Source: an uncultured Clostridia bacterium
GTDB lineage: Bacteria > Bacillota > Clostridia > Oscillospirales > Ruminococcaceae
Direction of reading: 5' to 3'
Assembly: GCA_946533615.1 (NCBI GenBank)
Contig: CAMNBY010000221.1
Coordinates: 1 to 19,027 of the forward strand
DNA length: 19,027 nucleotides
The notes under the pieces were generated by a model, which saw only the letters and a list, made by a program, of their open reading frames with translations, did no database searches and was not told where the DNA came from. Within the stretch, counting starts at the first letter, position 1; every line of letters starts with the position of its first letter. Below, one piece after another: positions 1 to 5,550 of this stretch. A program made the translations under genes and the position numbers.

Positions 1-135
1 GTGATCCTTCGAGCCGTCGTTCACGAACACCAGCTCGTAGTCGATATAGTTCTCCTGCATTATGCGGGAAACGACTTCGGCGGTGTGCTCGACGTTGCCC
101 TCCTCGTTGTAGCTCGGTATGATTATAGAGATCAT
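1..135 (-). CDS. Family-2 glycosyltransferase, N-terminal fragment
   Basis: Only the first 45 codons lie in the window; the gene runs off the left edge. The peptide opens MISIIIPSYNEEGN and continues to LVFVNDGSKDH. This is the typical start of a GT-A fold family-2 glycosyltransferase: a first beta strand, a PSYNEE nucleotide-sugar loop, and the NDGS-x-D motif. Dolichol-phosphate-mannose synthase-like or GtrB-like enzymes that charge a polyprenyl phosphate start this way, but so do many cell-wall and polysaccharide glycosyltransferases, so the substrate cannot be given. The ATG at 135 follows a GAGGAG ribosome binding site 6 bases upstream. It lies downstream of the GIDE/PspA operon on the same strand, separated by two hairpins, and is probably a separate transcription unit. 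Family assignment is firm; function within the family is open. Confidence 0.85.
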   Translation of the reverse strand, partial: MISIIIPSYNEEGNVEHTAEVVSRIMQENYIDYELVFVNDGSKDH

Positions 136-174
136 TTCAATTCTCCTCTTTTGTTTTATAATTAACACTTGACC

Positions 175-200
175 GCCGACAAGCAGCGCGGCTTGTCGGC
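175..200 (-). terminator. Hairpin with 10-bp perfect stem upstream of the glycosyltransferase
   Basis: GCCGACAAGC and GCTTGTCGGC form a perfect 10-bp stem around a 6-base loop. On the minus strand no T-run follows directly, so it is not a classical intrinsic terminator. It lies between the end of the GIDE gene and the glycosyltransferase start, and could be a terminator, an mRNA end-protecting structure or a leader element of the glycosyltransferase. Confidence 0.4.
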
Positions 201-230
201 CATCAGGCATCAATCATTATAAAGCAACCA

Positions 231-265
231 AACTGCTGCACGGTCACCGGGGCCTTGCAGCAGTT
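231..265 (-). terminator. Hairpin just after the PspA-GIDE operon
   Basis: AACTGCTGCA and TGCAGCAGTT form a 10-bp stem with a 15-base loop that can itself fold through CGG/CCG. It starts 14 bases past the stop codon of the GIDE-domain gene, which suggests transcript-end formation. On the minus strand it is followed by a T-rich but interrupted stretch (TTTGGTTGCTTTA), so termination would be imperfect. Confidence 0.45.
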
Positions 266-279
266 GAATTGCAGAAATA

Positions 280-1098
280 TTATCTTACGATGCCGACGAC
301 TATCAGGATAAGACCTATCACTCCGCAGGCGATGCCGCCGATAAGGCTGGAGCGCTGAGATGACTGGGTCTTCTCGAGCATCTGCTCCTCGGACTTGGTG
401 GTCACGATAAAGGGCTTCTTGGAGTCCTTCGGAGGGCCGATGTAGAGCTTCCCTGCCATCATGTATGCCTCGCCCAGAACGTAAAGCGCCGAGTTCAGCG
501 GAATGATCTTCTCGATCTTCTTGTAGCCCAGTATGCGGTAGCCGACGCCGTTGTAGCTGGGGGCGTTGTACCTGCGGTAGCGACTTCTGATGTTCAGCGC
601 GTTCATATTGGCGTAGGGGTCGGTCATGTCCATGTGGTCGTAGGACTTGATGAGATCTATCTTGTTTGAGACGCCGTTGGTCTCGATGATGATCTCGCCG
701 CCGTTCGCGTCCTTCAGCACAAGATCCGCCGAGGACTCCTCGTCGCTGAGCTTATCCTCGTGCTTTGTGGTGGACATACGGCGGTTGCCCTCGCTGTCGC
801 GGCGCTCCTCTGTGGTCTCGGACACCTGAACGGTCTCGGCCACATAATAAGCAACAGGCTTATTGGTATACGGAGTCTTCACCTGCTCGTGAGTTGTGGC
901 GGTGCCTTTAAGCTCAACGAACTCGCGGTAGTCGGGGTTGTAATCCGCCATCGCCTCAATGGCCTCTTTAGCCTCGGCAACAGAGGAGGTAGCAGTTGCC
1001 TGCATCTCCATTGCAACTCCCGCGCTTTTCGCTCTGGCGAACACACCGAAGTACACGCCTATGCCTATCAGTATCAAACCTATAATGATAAAACCCAT
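280..1098 (-). CDS. Membrane protein with GIDE domain (RING-less MULAN/SP1-like)
   Basis: A 272-residue protein with a hydrophobic segment at each end (about residues 2-22 and 250-270) and a soluble region of about 225 residues between them. The soluble part has GIDE-domain features: a FVELKGTA strand, the KPVAYYVAETVQV strand pair, an acidic linker, a D-x-x-G-x-I-x-I-E strand, and a late GEAYMMAGKLYIGPPKD followed by KKPFIVTTKSEEQ. In eukaryotes this domain sits between the two membrane spans of the mitochondrial or chloroplast E3 ligases MULAN and SP1, where a RING follows the second span. Here the protein ends right after the second span, so no ligase activity is expected. Database labels such as 'E3 ubiquitin ligase family protein' would be misleading. 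It is the last gene of an operon with PspA, 21 bases downstream, which points to an envelope-stress or membrane-integrity role (inference). Residues about 23-50 look like a short amphipathic helical linker. Confidence 0.82.
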   Translation of the reverse strand: MGFIIIGLILIGIGVYFGVFARAKSAGVAMEMQATATSSVAEAKEAIEAMADYNPDYREFVELKGTATTHEQVKTPYTNKPVAYYVAETVQVSETTEERRDSEGNRRMSTTKHEDKLSDEESSADLVLKDANGGEIIIETNGVSNKIDLIKSYDHMDMTDPYANMNALNIRSRYRRYNAPSYNGVGYRILGYKKIEKIIPLNSALYVLGEAYMMAGKLYIGPPKDSKKPFIVTTKSEEQMLEKTQSSQRSSLIGGIACGVIGLILIVVGIVR

Positions 1099-1119
1099 AA
1101 TGTATTGTCCTTACCTCAA

Positions 1120-1806
1120 TTATTCGCCTGTGGTAGTTGTGGTGGTGCCGCCCATCTCGGCCATAAGTCTTGCAAGCTCTGCGTCAACAGCAGAATCCTG
1201 CTCGAGCTGAGCAAAGGGATCGGGCTCGTTGGAAACGCCTGCCAGGTCGGAGAACGCCTCTGCCTGAGCCTCCTTGGCCTCGATCTTCTCCTCCATCTTA
1301 TCCAGCTTGCTGAAAGCGCTGGAGGAATCCATGTTGCCGAGGGTCTTTGCAAGGTTCTTCTGAGCGTCTGCCATCTTGGAACGTGCGATGAGCATGCTCT
1401 GCTTGCTTCTTGCCTCGTCCAGCTTCATCTTCAGGGCGTCTACCTGTCCCTTGATCGTGTTTACCTGAGCGGTGGCGGTATCATACATCTGCTGATACTG
1501 AGTGACCTGATTGTCAGCAGTCACCTTTCTCTGGAGAGCCATCTTTGCGAGATCGGTGTTGCCTGCTGCGAGAGCGGCCTTGGCCTTGTTCTCCCAGGAA
1601 GCGGACTCGGCCTTGGCCTTTTCGAGCTGCTTGCCCAGCTGGCGCTGAGAGCCCATAGCCTGACCGAGAGCGTTGGTGCACTTCTCCTGCTCCTTCTCCA
1701 TGTCGATGATGATCTGCTTGACCATCTTCTCGGGATCTTCGCACTTGTCAAGAAGATCGTTGATGTTAGCCTTGAGAATGTCGCCTATTCTCTGAAAGAT
1801 TGCCAT
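1120..1806 (-). CDS. pspA: PspA/IM30 (Vipp1) family membrane-stress protein
   Basis: A 228-residue, almost entirely helical protein. It begins MAIFQRIGDILKANINDLLDK, the usual PspA start with an amphipathic first helix that binds membrane, and continues with long coiled-coil helices (ANIN..LLD..EDPEKMVKQII, then repeated KAKAESASWENKAKAAL, about residues 20-190). PspA/IM30 proteins are ESCRT-III-like; they assemble rings or rods on damaged membrane and limit proton leakage. The length is typical of the family. The C-terminus ends in a run of six threonines, an odd low-complexity tail. The start is supported by AGGAGG 8 bases upstream of the ATG. It is third in a four-gene operon, 19 bases after the 198-residue membrane protein and 21 bases before the GIDE gene. 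No E. coli-type PspF, PspB or PspC is visible, so regulation is probably by another route. Confidence 0.92.
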   Translation of the reverse strand: MAIFQRIGDILKANINDLLDKCEDPEKMVKQIIIDMEKEQEKCTNALGQAMGSQRQLGKQLEKAKAESASWENKAKAALAAGNTDLAKMALQRKVTADNQVTQYQQMYDTATAQVNTIKGQVDALKMKLDEARSKQSMLIARSKMADAQKNLAKTLGNMDSSSAFSKLDKMEEKIEAKEAQAEAFSDLAGVSNEPDPFAQLEQDSAVDAELARLMAEMGGTTTTTTGE

Positions 1807-1825
1807 AATTGATTCCTCCTAAAAT

Positions 1826-2422
1826 TTAATTATTATCATCATTATCGGACGGTCCGTCCGAGTGGATACTGTTGAAGTCTGCCCGAAGCTTTGCAAAGCC
1901 CACCGAGCACATGATATAGTAGATATAGAAAACTATCTTCGAGAAAAACATCAGCACTCCCGCCGCGTCGGCAGCCACAGTGCCGCCCGCAAAGCGGTTG
2001 ATGATGTCGCCTGTCAGAAAGACCGCCGTAAGCGCGAGCATCACGTTAAAGCGCTTCGACTCCTGTTCGAGCAGGCCGCCTCGTCTGAAAAGCCCGATGT
2101 TCCCGAGCAGCAGCTTAAAGAGCCTCTTGAAAAACCACACAGCCGCCAGTGTCGTCACAACACCGCAGACAGCGGCGCAGACGTTCCTTGCGCTGTCGGA
2201 GGCGCTTCTTGTTATCAGCATTGCGGCGCAGGCGCCGACGCACAGCCCAAGAAAGCCTATCCCGACAGGCCGCAGCCTGTATGCTCTTTTATCAAAATCA
2301 CCGAGCTCGGCGATCCCGCCCAGCATGAACAGCGCCCCCACGAGCTTAATCGCATATCCTGCGAGCCACCCGAGGTCAAGCTGCATCATACCGAGAATGA
2401 AGCCGACGGTAAGAAAGTTCAT
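1826..2422 (-). CDS. Uncharacterised multi-pass membrane protein in the PspA operon
   Basis: A 198-residue hydrophobic protein with about five membrane segments (near residues 5-38, 52-71, 80-97, 125-145 and 150-172). The basic stretch between spans near residue 99 (FFKRLFKLLLGNIGLFRR) is probably cytoplasmic. The tail is acidic and Asn-rich (SDGPSDNDDNN). I do not recognise the family. It starts 6 bases after the stop codon of the upstream membrane-protein gene, and its AAGGA site overlaps that stop, so the two are probably translationally coupled. It is followed 19 bases later by pspA. By position it is a candidate membrane partner or sensor for PspA, but nothing in the sequence itself shows a function. 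Confidence 0.78.
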   Translation of the reverse strand: MNFLTVGFILGMMQLDLGWLAGYAIKLVGALFMLGGIAELGDFDKRAYRLRPVGIGFLGLCVGACAAMLITRSASDSARNVCAAVCGVVTTLAAVWFFKRLFKLLLGNIGLFRRGGLLEQESKRFNVMLALTAVFLTGDIINRFAGGTVAADAAGVLMFFSKIVFYIYYIMCSVGFAKLRADFNSIHSDGPSDNDDNN

Positions 2423-2428
2423 GCGGCG

Positions 2429-2866
2429 TTATTCCTTCTTTGTGGGGGTCTTGCGGAAGAGTGTCTTTGCCACAAGTCCAGCGCCCGCAAAGATCAGGCC
2501 GAACATGAGCACATAAACATACAGCGAAGCCCTTACCGCGTGGAAGCTGATGGAGTTTATCATCGCAATGATAATTATCACCACACCGAGAGCGGTGACT
2601 ATGCCGCCGACGGTCTTTTTCTCCATAAGGAACATAAGGAAAATGCCGATCAGCAGCGGAGCGAGCATGACGCCCGTTGTCATTATCCTGAATCCGCCGA
2701 TATTGAAGCCGCCCCATACCCAGCTGACCTCAAACATATTGAGAGCCCAGTAGATGCCGCCGCCGAGCATTATTACGCCCAGCACGAACTGCAAAAGCTC
2801 GTGGTCGGTCTCGCCGCGCTCGTTTGCGCGGATGGAAAAGCCTGTGCCGTTAAGTAACTTTTTCAT
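2429..2866 (-). CDS. Uncharacterised four-span membrane protein, first gene of PspA operon
   Basis: A 145-residue protein with a short cytoplasmic-looking N-terminus (MKKLLNGTGFSIRANERGE) and four hydrophobic segments at about residues 25-45, 60-82, 85-106 and 112-136, ending in a basic tail (KTLFRKTPTKKE). I chose the ATG at 2866 because AAAGGAG ends 7 bases upstream of it. The ATG two codons earlier is only one base from that site, and the longer reading frame back to 2917 has no ribosome site. It is the promoter-proximal gene of the operon; a sigma-A promoter lies about 60 bases upstream. Family not recognised. Fixed synteny with pspA and the GIDE gene would argue for a joint role in membrane homeostasis. 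Confidence 0.78.
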   Translation of the reverse strand: MKKLLNGTGFSIRANERGETDHELLQFVLGVIMLGGGIYWALNMFEVSWVWGGFNIGGFRIMTTGVMLAPLLIGIFLMFLMEKKTVGGIVTALGVVIIIIAMINSISFHAVRASLYVYVLMFGLIFAGAGLVAKTLFRKTPTKKE

Positions 2867-2926
2867 TTTCATTCTCCTTTCCCGCTTAGCCGAAATTGCC
2901 CATATTCTATTCATCAATCCGTTATA

Positions 2927-2955
2927 ATTATATTATATTTTAGGCCTGCTGTCAA
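2927..2955 (-). promoter_or_regulatory. Sigma-A promoter of the PspA-GIDE operon
   Basis: On the minus strand TTGACA (2950-2955) and TATAAT (2927-2932) are both perfect consensus boxes separated by 17 bases. A second overlapping TATAAT lies at 2932-2937. The 5' untranslated leader to the ATG at 2866 would be about 55 bases. Such an ideal core promoter suggests that control, if any, is by repression or a further factor. Confidence 0.85.
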
Positions 2956-2993
2956 TATTTTCGGGTGATTTTTTTGCCCCGACAGCGCATTTT

Positions 2994-3037
2994 CTAAATA
3001 TCGCTCACCCCTGCGGCCCGTTGCCTCCGATATTTAG
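2994..3037. promoter_or_regulatory. Inverted repeat upstream of the PspA-operon promoter
   Basis: CTAAATATCG (2994-3003) and CGATATTTAG (3028-3037) are perfect 10-base inverted repeats separated by 24 GC-rich bases. They begin 38 bases upstream of the -35 box of the PspA operon and 78 bases beyond the ldt terminator. Possible roles are a two-half-site operator or a long hairpin; no T-run follows. The function is inferred from position only. Confidence 0.4.
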
Positions 3038-3075
3038 TCAAATATCCGAACGCCCGCGCGGATAACCGATAACAC

Positions 3076-3102
3076 AAAAAGAGTTACCGTGAACTCCTTT
3101 TT
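3076..3102. terminator. Small symmetric hairpin, possible second terminator
   Basis: GAGTT and AACTC pair across a 6-base loop (ACCGTG). The stem is flanked by five A on one side and five T on the other, so it could act on either strand. On the minus strand it lies 13 bases past the main ldt terminator and may be a back-up. The 5-bp stem is weak. Confidence 0.4.
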
Positions 3103-3114
3103 CCGTCCGGCAGC

Positions 3115-3159
3115 AAAAAAGGCAGGATAAGCGACCCTTTCGGGCTGCTCCCTGCCTTT
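3115..3159 (-). terminator. Intrinsic terminator of the L,D-transpeptidase gene
   Basis: On the minus strand AAAGGCAGG pairs with CCTGCCTTT, with an inner stem closed by a GAAA tetraloop (GCCC-GAAA-GGGT). The outer stem ends in a run of six T. It begins 7 bases after the stop codon at 3167. Confidence 0.9.
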
Positions 3160-3166
3160 GTTCTGC

Positions 3167-4786
3167 TTATTTCTCCCAGTAGATCACCACGGGGGTGTTG
3201 ATGGCGATGTTGTCGTAGACGTATTTTGCGTCCTCGATGGTCATGTTGATACAGCCCTGAGAGCCGTATTTCTTGTAGACCGTTCCGCCGAATGCCGTTC
3301 TCTTCTTCGAGTCGTGGATACCCACGCCGAAGGTGGAGATGTTCGTCCAGTAGGTGACGGGCGTTGACCAGCTCTCGCCGTCGTCGTTGGTGTCCTCAAG
3401 CACCTTGTCCATCTGCTTGTCCCAGATCTTGTAGATGCCTGCGGGGGTGTTGCGGGCCTTTGTGGGAAGTCCCGAAACGATGTCGCACTCGTACTTGAGC
3501 TCTCCCTTGTAGTAATACCAGAAGTGCTGCGCGGTAAGATCGATCTCGCAGTAGGTGCTGCCGATGTCGTCGTTCTCCGTCCTTGTGCGGGGATTGCCCG
3601 TGTAGGTGTACTTGGAGTCGGGGTTCGTGTAGTAGACAGGCTCGATGTCGGCGGACTTGCCCTTTTTGATCGTACTGATTATCAGGTCGCGGGTCTCGTC
3701 CTTGTCGATCCACCAGCCGTAGTCGCCCTTGCCCTGCTCGATGCGCATCTCGCCCTTGTTGGTGGTCTCGAACACGCGGGTCGTGCCGAAGGTATCGTAC
3801 TTGTAAGCCAGCTGCTCAACGTAAGCCTCGACCTTCTGGGTGTCCACCTTATAGCCGTTGTTGGCGTTGTTCTTGTCAAAGATCAGCCAGTCAAGGAACT
3901 CGGCGCCCGTGAGCTTTGCGCTCTCGTAGCCGAAGTCGATGTTGATGACTATGTCATAGATGTCGCCCATGTTCCTGTACTCTTCCTCAAGGTCCGCAGC
4001 CAGCACCTTTGGCAGCTGGTAAACGTCCGCCGAGGCCAGGTCTATCTTGAACACGCCGCTGTCAAGATACTGCCTGATGTAATCCATCAGCTTGTCGGTC
4101 TTGGTGGTGTCGATCTTGTCGCCCTTGACCTCCTTGTGTATCTCGAAGCCGTTGGGCGTGTAGTCGATATAGGCGTCCTTGGGCGGGTTCTTGCCCGACT
4201 TGTCGATGACTCTTTCCTTGATGGCCGCAGTCAGCTTGGCGTCGTCGTAGGAGGCCGCGCCCTCAAAGTTGAACTCGGTCTTTTTGAACAGGTTCCTGAA
4301 CCAGAGGTAGCGGTTCTGCTGCGACAGGAACTGCGAGATGGAGACCTTGGTGTTGTCAACATATCCGATGTCCTCGAGGGGGATCTTTATAGAACCGCCG
4401 TCAAGCTTTATCAGCTCGAGCGCCTCGGGGGCGGGCTCGGAGCTGGAGACCGCATCATAGGCCTCGGCCTCGGTCATTCCGCTGACGTCCACGGAATTGA
4501 TGAACGTGTTTCTCAGGAACTTGTCCTGGGACTCCTTGATGCCTCTGAGGTAGAGATAGATACACACCGCCAGCGCGATAGCCAGCAAAAGCAGCACTGT
4601 CACTATCACGGTATGGATAGGGCTGCTCGGCTTGGCGCTGCTGCGGCGCTTTTTCTTCTTTTTGCTGTTTTTTCCGCTGCCGGAGCTTTTGTGCGGGCGG
4701 TAGCTTTCATCCTCGCGCTGCATCTTCCGCATTATCTGAACAGCAAGCTCGTCACCCGAGGCCTGCCGTCTTGGCTCTGAAGCCAC
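3167..4786 (-). CDS. Membrane-anchored L,D-transpeptidase (YkuD) with YoaR-like domain
   Basis: A 539-residue protein that probably forms 3-3 peptidoglycan cross-links or attaches proteins to the wall. In order: a cytoplasmic tail with a Lys/Arg patch (about 40-48), one membrane span (about 58-80), a long extracytoplasmic region opening with NSVDVSGMTEAEAYDAV as in YoaR-type putative peptidoglycan-binding domains (about 95-400), then a YkuD catalytic domain (about 413-537). The nucleophile is C512 in YGSQGCINM, and H491 (VGIHDS) lies 17 residues before S509, fitting the HX14-17[S/T]HGC pattern. The family's second histidine is replaced by Gln at 510 (codon CAG). I chose GTG at 4786, not ATG at 4804, because AAAGGAG sits 8 bases before the GTG, inside the longer frame. 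It is a single-gene unit with its own promoter and terminator. Confidence 0.9.
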   Translation of the reverse strand: MASEPRRQASGDELAVQIMRKMQREDESYRPHKSSGSGKNSKKKKKRRSSAKPSSPIHTVIVTVLLLLAIALAVCIYLYLRGIKESQDKFLRNTFINSVDVSGMTEAEAYDAVSSSEPAPEALELIKLDGGSIKIPLEDIGYVDNTKVSISQFLSQQNRYLWFRNLFKKTEFNFEGAASYDDAKLTAAIKERVIDKSGKNPPKDAYIDYTPNGFEIHKEVKGDKIDTTKTDKLMDYIRQYLDSGVFKIDLASADVYQLPKVLAADLEEEYRNMGDIYDIVINIDFGYESAKLTGAEFLDWLIFDKNNANNGYKVDTQKVEAYVEQLAYKYDTFGTTRVFETTNKGEMRIEQGKGDYGWWIDKDETRDLIISTIKKGKSADIEPVYYTNPDSKYTYTGNPRTRTENDDIGSTYCEIDLTAQHFWYYYKGELKYECDIVSGLPTKARNTPAGIYKIWDKQMDKVLEDTNDDGESWSTPVTYWTNISTFGVGIHDSKKRTAFGGTVYKKYGSQGCINMTIEDAKYVYDNIAINTPVVIYWEK

Positions 4787-4867
4787 AGGGATCACTCCTT
4801 TCATAGGAAACAGATAGCAAAGAGCAAAGGAACTCCTCCTCCGCTCTGCTCATAACATACATATTAC

Positions 4868-4896
4868 ATTATACTACACATATCGGGAAATTTCAA
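4868..4896 (-). promoter_or_regulatory. Sigma-A promoter of the L,D-transpeptidase gene
   Basis: Minus-strand TTGAAA (4891-4896) and TATAAT (4868-4873) with a 17-base spacer. The predicted leader to the GTG at 4786 is about 75 bases and carries AAAGGAG. Confidence 0.78.
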
Positions 4897-4929
4897 GTAT
4901 AAATCCAAAAAATTTCTCTTGAAATTTCA
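4887..4929. repeat. Repeated GAAATTTC palindromes at the ldt promoter
   Basis: GAAATTTCA occurs at 4887-4895, overlapping the -35 box, and again at 4921-4929, 34 bases away or roughly three helical turns. The second copy is the right arm of a 7-base inverted repeat AAATTTC/GAAATTT (4910-4927, 4-base gap). Two same-face sites across a -35 box could be an operator, but the region is AT-rich and chance is possible. Confidence 0.35.
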
Positions 4930-4995
4930 GGCAGCTTTCACAAAAGCCCCGAAACCGCGCAAAATATAGCACTAAAAGTCCAAAAGTTTGTACAA

Positions 4996-5032
4996 TAAAA
5001 GCCGCCCGACCCCAGATCGGGACCGAGCGGCC
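4996..5032 (-). terminator. Strong intrinsic terminator of the PFL operon
   Basis: A 13-bp stem (5001-5013 with 5019-5031, including three G.T wobbles) around a 5-base loop GATCT on the minus strand, followed by TTTTATTG. It starts 28 bases after the stop codon of the glycyl-radical protein at 5060. Confidence 0.9.
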
Positions 5033-5059
5033 TAAACTCTTCTCTGTTATCCGTGCGCA

Positions 5060-5311
5060 TCAGAGGCTCTCGTGGAAGGTACGCGAGATAACGTCGTCCT
5101 GCTGCTCCTTGGTGAGCTTTACAAAGTTCACGGCGTAGCCGGAGACCCTCACGGTGAGCTGGGGGTACTTCTCGGGGTGAGCCTGTGCATCGAGCAGAGT
5201 CTCGCGGTCAAAGACGTTCACATTCAGGTGGTGTCCGCCTTTTTCAACATAGCCGTCGATCATATCTACCAGGTTGTCTATCTGCTTTTCGTTGGGCTGC
5301 ATATTTGCCAT
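5060..5311 (-). CDS. grcA: Stand-alone glycyl-radical domain protein of PFL (GrcA/YfiD-like)
   Basis: An 83-residue protein equivalent to the C-terminal domain of pyruvate formate-lyase. Residues 11-33 match the helix and strand before the radical loop (IDNLVDMIDGYVEKGGHHLN), then comes YPQLTVRVSGYAVNF with the radical glycine at G58, and the final helix KLTKEQQDDVISRTFH. E. coli GrcA (127 residues) has the same domain and restores PFL whose radical domain was cleaved by oxygen. Here the neighbouring PFL has no radical domain of its own, so this protein is probably an obligate subunit, not a spare. The radical would be installed by a PFL-activating enzyme, which is not in the window. An AAAGGACGG ribosome site precedes the ATG at 5311. 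It is the last gene of the operon, 23 bases after the 71-residue gene, with a strong terminator behind it. Confidence 0.93.
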   Translation of the reverse strand: MANMQPNEKQIDNLVDMIDGYVEKGGHHLNVNVFDRETLLDAQAHPEKYPQLTVRVSGYAVNFVKLTKEQQDDVISRTFHESL

Positions 5312-5334
5312 ACATATCCGTCCTTTCGATGTTT

Positions 5335-5550
5335 TCAGACTTCGTCGCCGAGCTCGGTGGGCTGAGCGCAGGCGCCTGTCTTTCCGCAGTCTGTGGTGGA
5401 GAAGCGGTTCACTCTTATGCCGCTCTCGCTCTCGTCAACCTCGATCGTCAGGTGTCCGTCGCCCTCGGCGATAAGCTTGTCTATCATTCTGACGAGGTCG
5501 TCAAGCTCGCCCTCGCCGCCGTTTTCTTCCTTCTCAACTATCCTGCCCAT
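5335..5550 (-). CDS. Small protein resembling half a glycyl-radical domain, no radical loop
   Basis: A 71-residue protein I cannot place in a named family. Residues 16-38 (ELDDLVRMIDKLIAEGDGHL and onward to TIEV) align with residues 11-33 of the adjacent radical-domain protein, with 10 of 23 positions identical by eye. The sequence then diverges: where RVSGYAV should follow there is GIRVNRFSTTDCGKTGACAQ, so the radical glycine motif is absent. Two cysteines, C55 and C61, are present instead. The ATG at 5550 overlaps the last 17 bases of pflB in another frame, and AAAGGAG lies 10 bases upstream inside pflB, so translation is probably coupled. The following gene starts 23 bases later. Possible roles are a placeholder, chaperone or inhibitor at the radical-domain docking site; all are inference. 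The gene call rests on the ribosome site, tight packing and the partial homology. Confidence 0.75.
   Translation of the reverse strand: MGRIVEKEENGGEGELDDLVRMIDKLIAEGDGHLTIEVDESESGIRVNRFSTTDCGKTGACAQPTELGDEV

Noticed and set aside
280..1098. Active E3 ubiquitin ligase
   Set aside because: The similarity is to the GIDE domain only. The Cys/His pattern of a RING finger is missing and the chain ends after the second membrane span.
760..1812. A 350-codon plus-strand frame opposite pspA and the GIDE gene
   Set aside because: It spans two real minus-strand genes and their gap; the Leu/Ser/His/Cys-rich product shows no motif.
3524..4780. A 418-codon plus-strand frame opposite the L,D-transpeptidase gene
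   Set aside because: It is the mirror of a confident gene with catalytic motifs, and its Val/Leu/Gly-rich translation has no domain signs.
5534..5550. Possible frameshift that would rejoin pflB with the radical domain
   Set aside because: The DNA between the pflB stop and the 83-residue gene encodes the 71-residue protein in another frame, which lacks the radical loop. The radical-domain gene has its own start and ribosome site, so no single indel would restore a normal PFL.
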